NCBI GenBank assembly: GCA_018064245.1
Contig: JAGHVO010000024.1
Coordinates: 1 to 33,384 of the forward strand
DNA from: Candidatus Colimorpha pelethequi
GTDB taxonomy: Bacteria; Bacteroidota; Bacteroidia; Bacteroidales; P3
Length of the DNA: 33,384 nucleotides
Direction: 5' to 3'
The position numbers were made by a program, and so were the translations under genes. Positions 32,008 to 33,384 of the stretch are shown here, one piece after another; the stretch's first letter is position 1, and each line of letters opens with the position of its first letter. The notes below the pieces were generated by a model that saw only the letters and a program-made list of their open reading frames with translations, was not told where the DNA came from and did not search any database.

Positions 32008-32616
32008 ATGTGCAAAAGGTTTTTCTTCTTGTGCTTTTTGATGAGTTGCGGATTTGCTGCAATGGCTCAGGATTTTGCGCCGATAAAAGTCGACCCCAAC
32101 CATCATGTGTGCTATGGCACGGTTCTTGACGGCGACACAATTCCGCTTTTCTATCTCAGGGAAGTCTATGTCACCGAGTCTGGTTCGTTGCTCACGCAAC
32201 AAGAAATCAAAAAGAACCAGAAACTGATTCGCAATGTGAAGAAGATGCTGCCTTACGCCAAGGAAGGCAAGCGTAGGTTGGACATTTTGGAACGACAGGC
32301 GGCGAGTCTGCCCGCAAAACAACGCAAAGAACTGATAAAACAGGCCGAAAAGGATTTGCTCGCGGACTATGAGGAGGAACTCAAGGCCTGTACTTTCTCG
32401 CAAGGCAAGGTGTTGATTAAGATGATTGACCGTGAGACGGGTAGGACTTCCTATGTGCTTGTGAATGAATTGCGTGGAAAGTTGAGGGCTTCGTTCTATC
32501 AGGTTTTTGCCCGTATCTTTGGCTTCAACCTCAAAACCCACTACGACCCACAGCATAACAAAGACGACAACCTTATGGAGCGCGTCATCATCTCTGTCGA
32601 AACAGGCAGACTATGA
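32008..32616 (+). CDS. DUF4294 family secreted protein (202 aa)
   Basis: A signal peptide (MCKRFFFLCFLMSCGFAAMAQ) is followed by the DUF4294 core: GDTIPLFYLREVYV, then KLIRNVKKMLPYAKEGKRRL and further charged helices, and TSYVLVNELRGKLRASFYQV. DUF4294 is a Bacteroidota family of unknown role that is predicted to be periplasmic. The length is typical. It is transcribed divergently from the acyltransferase gene (186-base gap, with no clear plus-strand promoter; TAGTCTTTG at about 31898 is one base off the consensus spacing). It is followed after 84 bases by the NlpC/P60 gene. Confidence 0.88.
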   Translation: MCKRFFFLCFLMSCGFAAMAQDFAPIKVDPNHHVCYGTVLDGDTIPLFYLREVYVTESGSLLTQQEIKKNQKLIRNVKKMLPYAKEGKRRLDILERQAASLPAKQRKELIKQAEKDLLADYEEELKACTFSQGKVLIKMIDRETGRTSYVLVNELRGKLRASFYQVFARIFGFNLKTHYDPQHNKDDNLMERVIISVETGRL

Positions 32617-32670
32617 TTGTTGAATAGTGACCTTAACCTTGACGGTTCACAATTGACTTTTCTCCATTTT

Positions 32671-32697
32671 CAATTATTAATTCTCAATTCTTAACTT
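32671..32697. repeat. TTCTCAATTC-type interspersed repeat, copy 3
   Basis: CAATTATTAATTCTCAATTC and a few more bases lie just before the NlpC/P60 start. It is related to the copies at 24606-24628 and 29236-29272 and likewise has TAGTGACC upstream (32625-32632). Confidence 0.5.
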
Positions 32698-32700
32698 ATC

Positions 32701-33318
32701 GTGCTTGCTTATTGTTTTCTTGCGGCGGTTCCTATGCGACGTGAACCTTCCGACCGTTCCGAAATGGTCAACCAGCTTTTGATGAACGACACATTTGAAA
32801 TCCTCAACCGTGAGGAAAAATGGAGCTTTGTCCGTTGTCAATACGATGGTTATGAAGGTTGGGTGGACAACAAACAATACCGACTGTTGGAAGATGGTGA
32901 ACCATTGCAAGATACGGCGCAGGAGCAGTTGCAAGAGTCGCCTTCGGTTGTGGCGCAACGATGCTATCTCAACGCACCTTATCTTTGGGGCGGTCGTACT
33001 GTGTTGGGCATCGATTGCTCGGGACTTACGCAAGTCTGTTTCAAGGCGTGTGGCATCAAGTTGTTGCGTGACGCATCTCAGCAGGTTTCTCAAGGCGATG
33101 AGGTGAATTCCGTCAATGAGGCTCAGCCCGACGACCTGTGCTTTTTTGCCAACGATGAGGGTAGGGTAGTGCATGTGGGCATCTATATGGGCAACCACCG
33201 TATTATCCATTCTTCGGGGCAGGTGCGAATTGACGGCATCGACGACCAGGGCATTTTTAATTTCGAGTTGCAGTCCTATACGCACAAACTCTGCGCTATT
33301 CGACGCGTTAGTCGATAG
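32701..33318 (+). CDS. C40 (NlpC/P60) peptidase with bacterial SH3 domain
   Basis: This is a probable cell-wall endopeptidase cleaving peptidoglycan stem peptides. Residues ~5-63 form a bacterial SH3 domain (PMRREPSDRSEMVNQLLMND, YEGWVD). The catalytic domain follows with YLWGGRT, Cys106 in GIDCSGL, His158 in VVHVGIYMG and His170 in RIIHSS, the expected Cys-His-His set. The frame opens at GTG 32701, since an in-frame TAA lies at 32692-32694. It therefore lacks a signal peptide; close relatives in Bacteroidota also begin directly with the SH3 domain, as I recall. The start codon is not certain. It lies 84 bases after the DUF4294 gene. Confidence 0.9.
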   Translation: MLAYCFLAAVPMRREPSDRSEMVNQLLMNDTFEILNREEKWSFVRCQYDGYEGWVDNKQYRLLEDGEPLQDTAQEQLQESPSVVAQRCYLNAPYLWGGRTVLGIDCSGLTQVCFKACGIKLLRDASQQVSQGDEVNSVNEAQPDDLCFFANDEGRVVHVGIYMGNHRIIHSSGQVRIDGIDDQGIFNFELQSYTHKLCAIRRVSR

Positions 33319-33384
33319 GATTTTATGAATGTTGAAGAAAAAAATGAGGGGCCGGGGCCCCATATGAAACCCCCCCACATGATT

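Noticed and set aside
32677..33378. 233-codon minus-strand frame over the NlpC/P60 gene
   Set aside because: It is a shadow: the plus strand carries the Cys-His-His catalytic set, and the minus frame starts in the poor-quality contig end.
1..33384. tRNA, rRNA, riboswitch, CRISPR, toxin-antitoxin or defence genes
   Set aside because: I looked for these by eye in the gaps and short frames and found none that I could support.

Overview
This window looks like a contig from an uncultured member of Bacteroidota, most likely Bacteroidales. The evidence is five very large or medium secreted proteins ending in type IX secretion system (T9SS) sorting domains, Bacteroidota-only families (DUF5103, DUF4294), several promoters of the TAnnTTTG type, no Shine-Dalgarno pattern before the starts, and the PASTA / secreted protein / pseudouridine synthase gene order. 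Nothing in the sequence fixes a genus. Both edges look like contig ends: the first gene begins at base 11, and the last ~40 bases are homopolymer-rich and unlike the rest.

Layout. 11-11677: one 3888-residue secreted multidomain surface protein (jelly-roll, CARDB-like, right-handed beta-helix, lamin-tail-like and GEVED-like modules plus a type A T9SS tail). It overlaps tilS by 4 bases. 13160-17459: two tandem paralogous T9SS beta-propeller-like proteins with nearly identical ends, diverged middles and a very GC-rich sorting domain. 17460-19099: a decayed mobile region. It holds two copies of an internally deleted IS982-family-like element on either side of a small lipoprotein gene, the start-less remnant of a second lipoprotein gene, and an outward promoter. 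19100-21829: a GLUG-like repeat protein with a type B (gliding-associated) sorting domain. 21854-24588: divergent DUF5103 gene and miaB. 28503-24606 (minus): an operon of a PASTA protein, a T9SS type A protein and an RluD-family pseudouridine synthase. 28756-30381: three small unknown envelope or membrane proteins. 30445-30475: bidirectional terminator. 31821-30493: PlsC-like acyltransferase. 32008-33318: DUF4294 protein and an NlpC/P60 peptidase.

How the genes fit together. The T9SS cargo proteins would share one export and anchoring pathway, whose machinery is not in this window. tilS, miaB and the pseudouridine synthase modify tRNA or rRNA. The PASTA protein, acyltransferase and NlpC/P60 peptidase belong to envelope upkeep.

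I do not see a defence system, CRISPR array, biosynthetic cluster or other clearly new machine. The most unusual material is the mobile-element region at 17.5-19.1 kb, the mosaic paralogue pair, and the translational coupling of a giant surface protein to an essential tRNA-modification gene.
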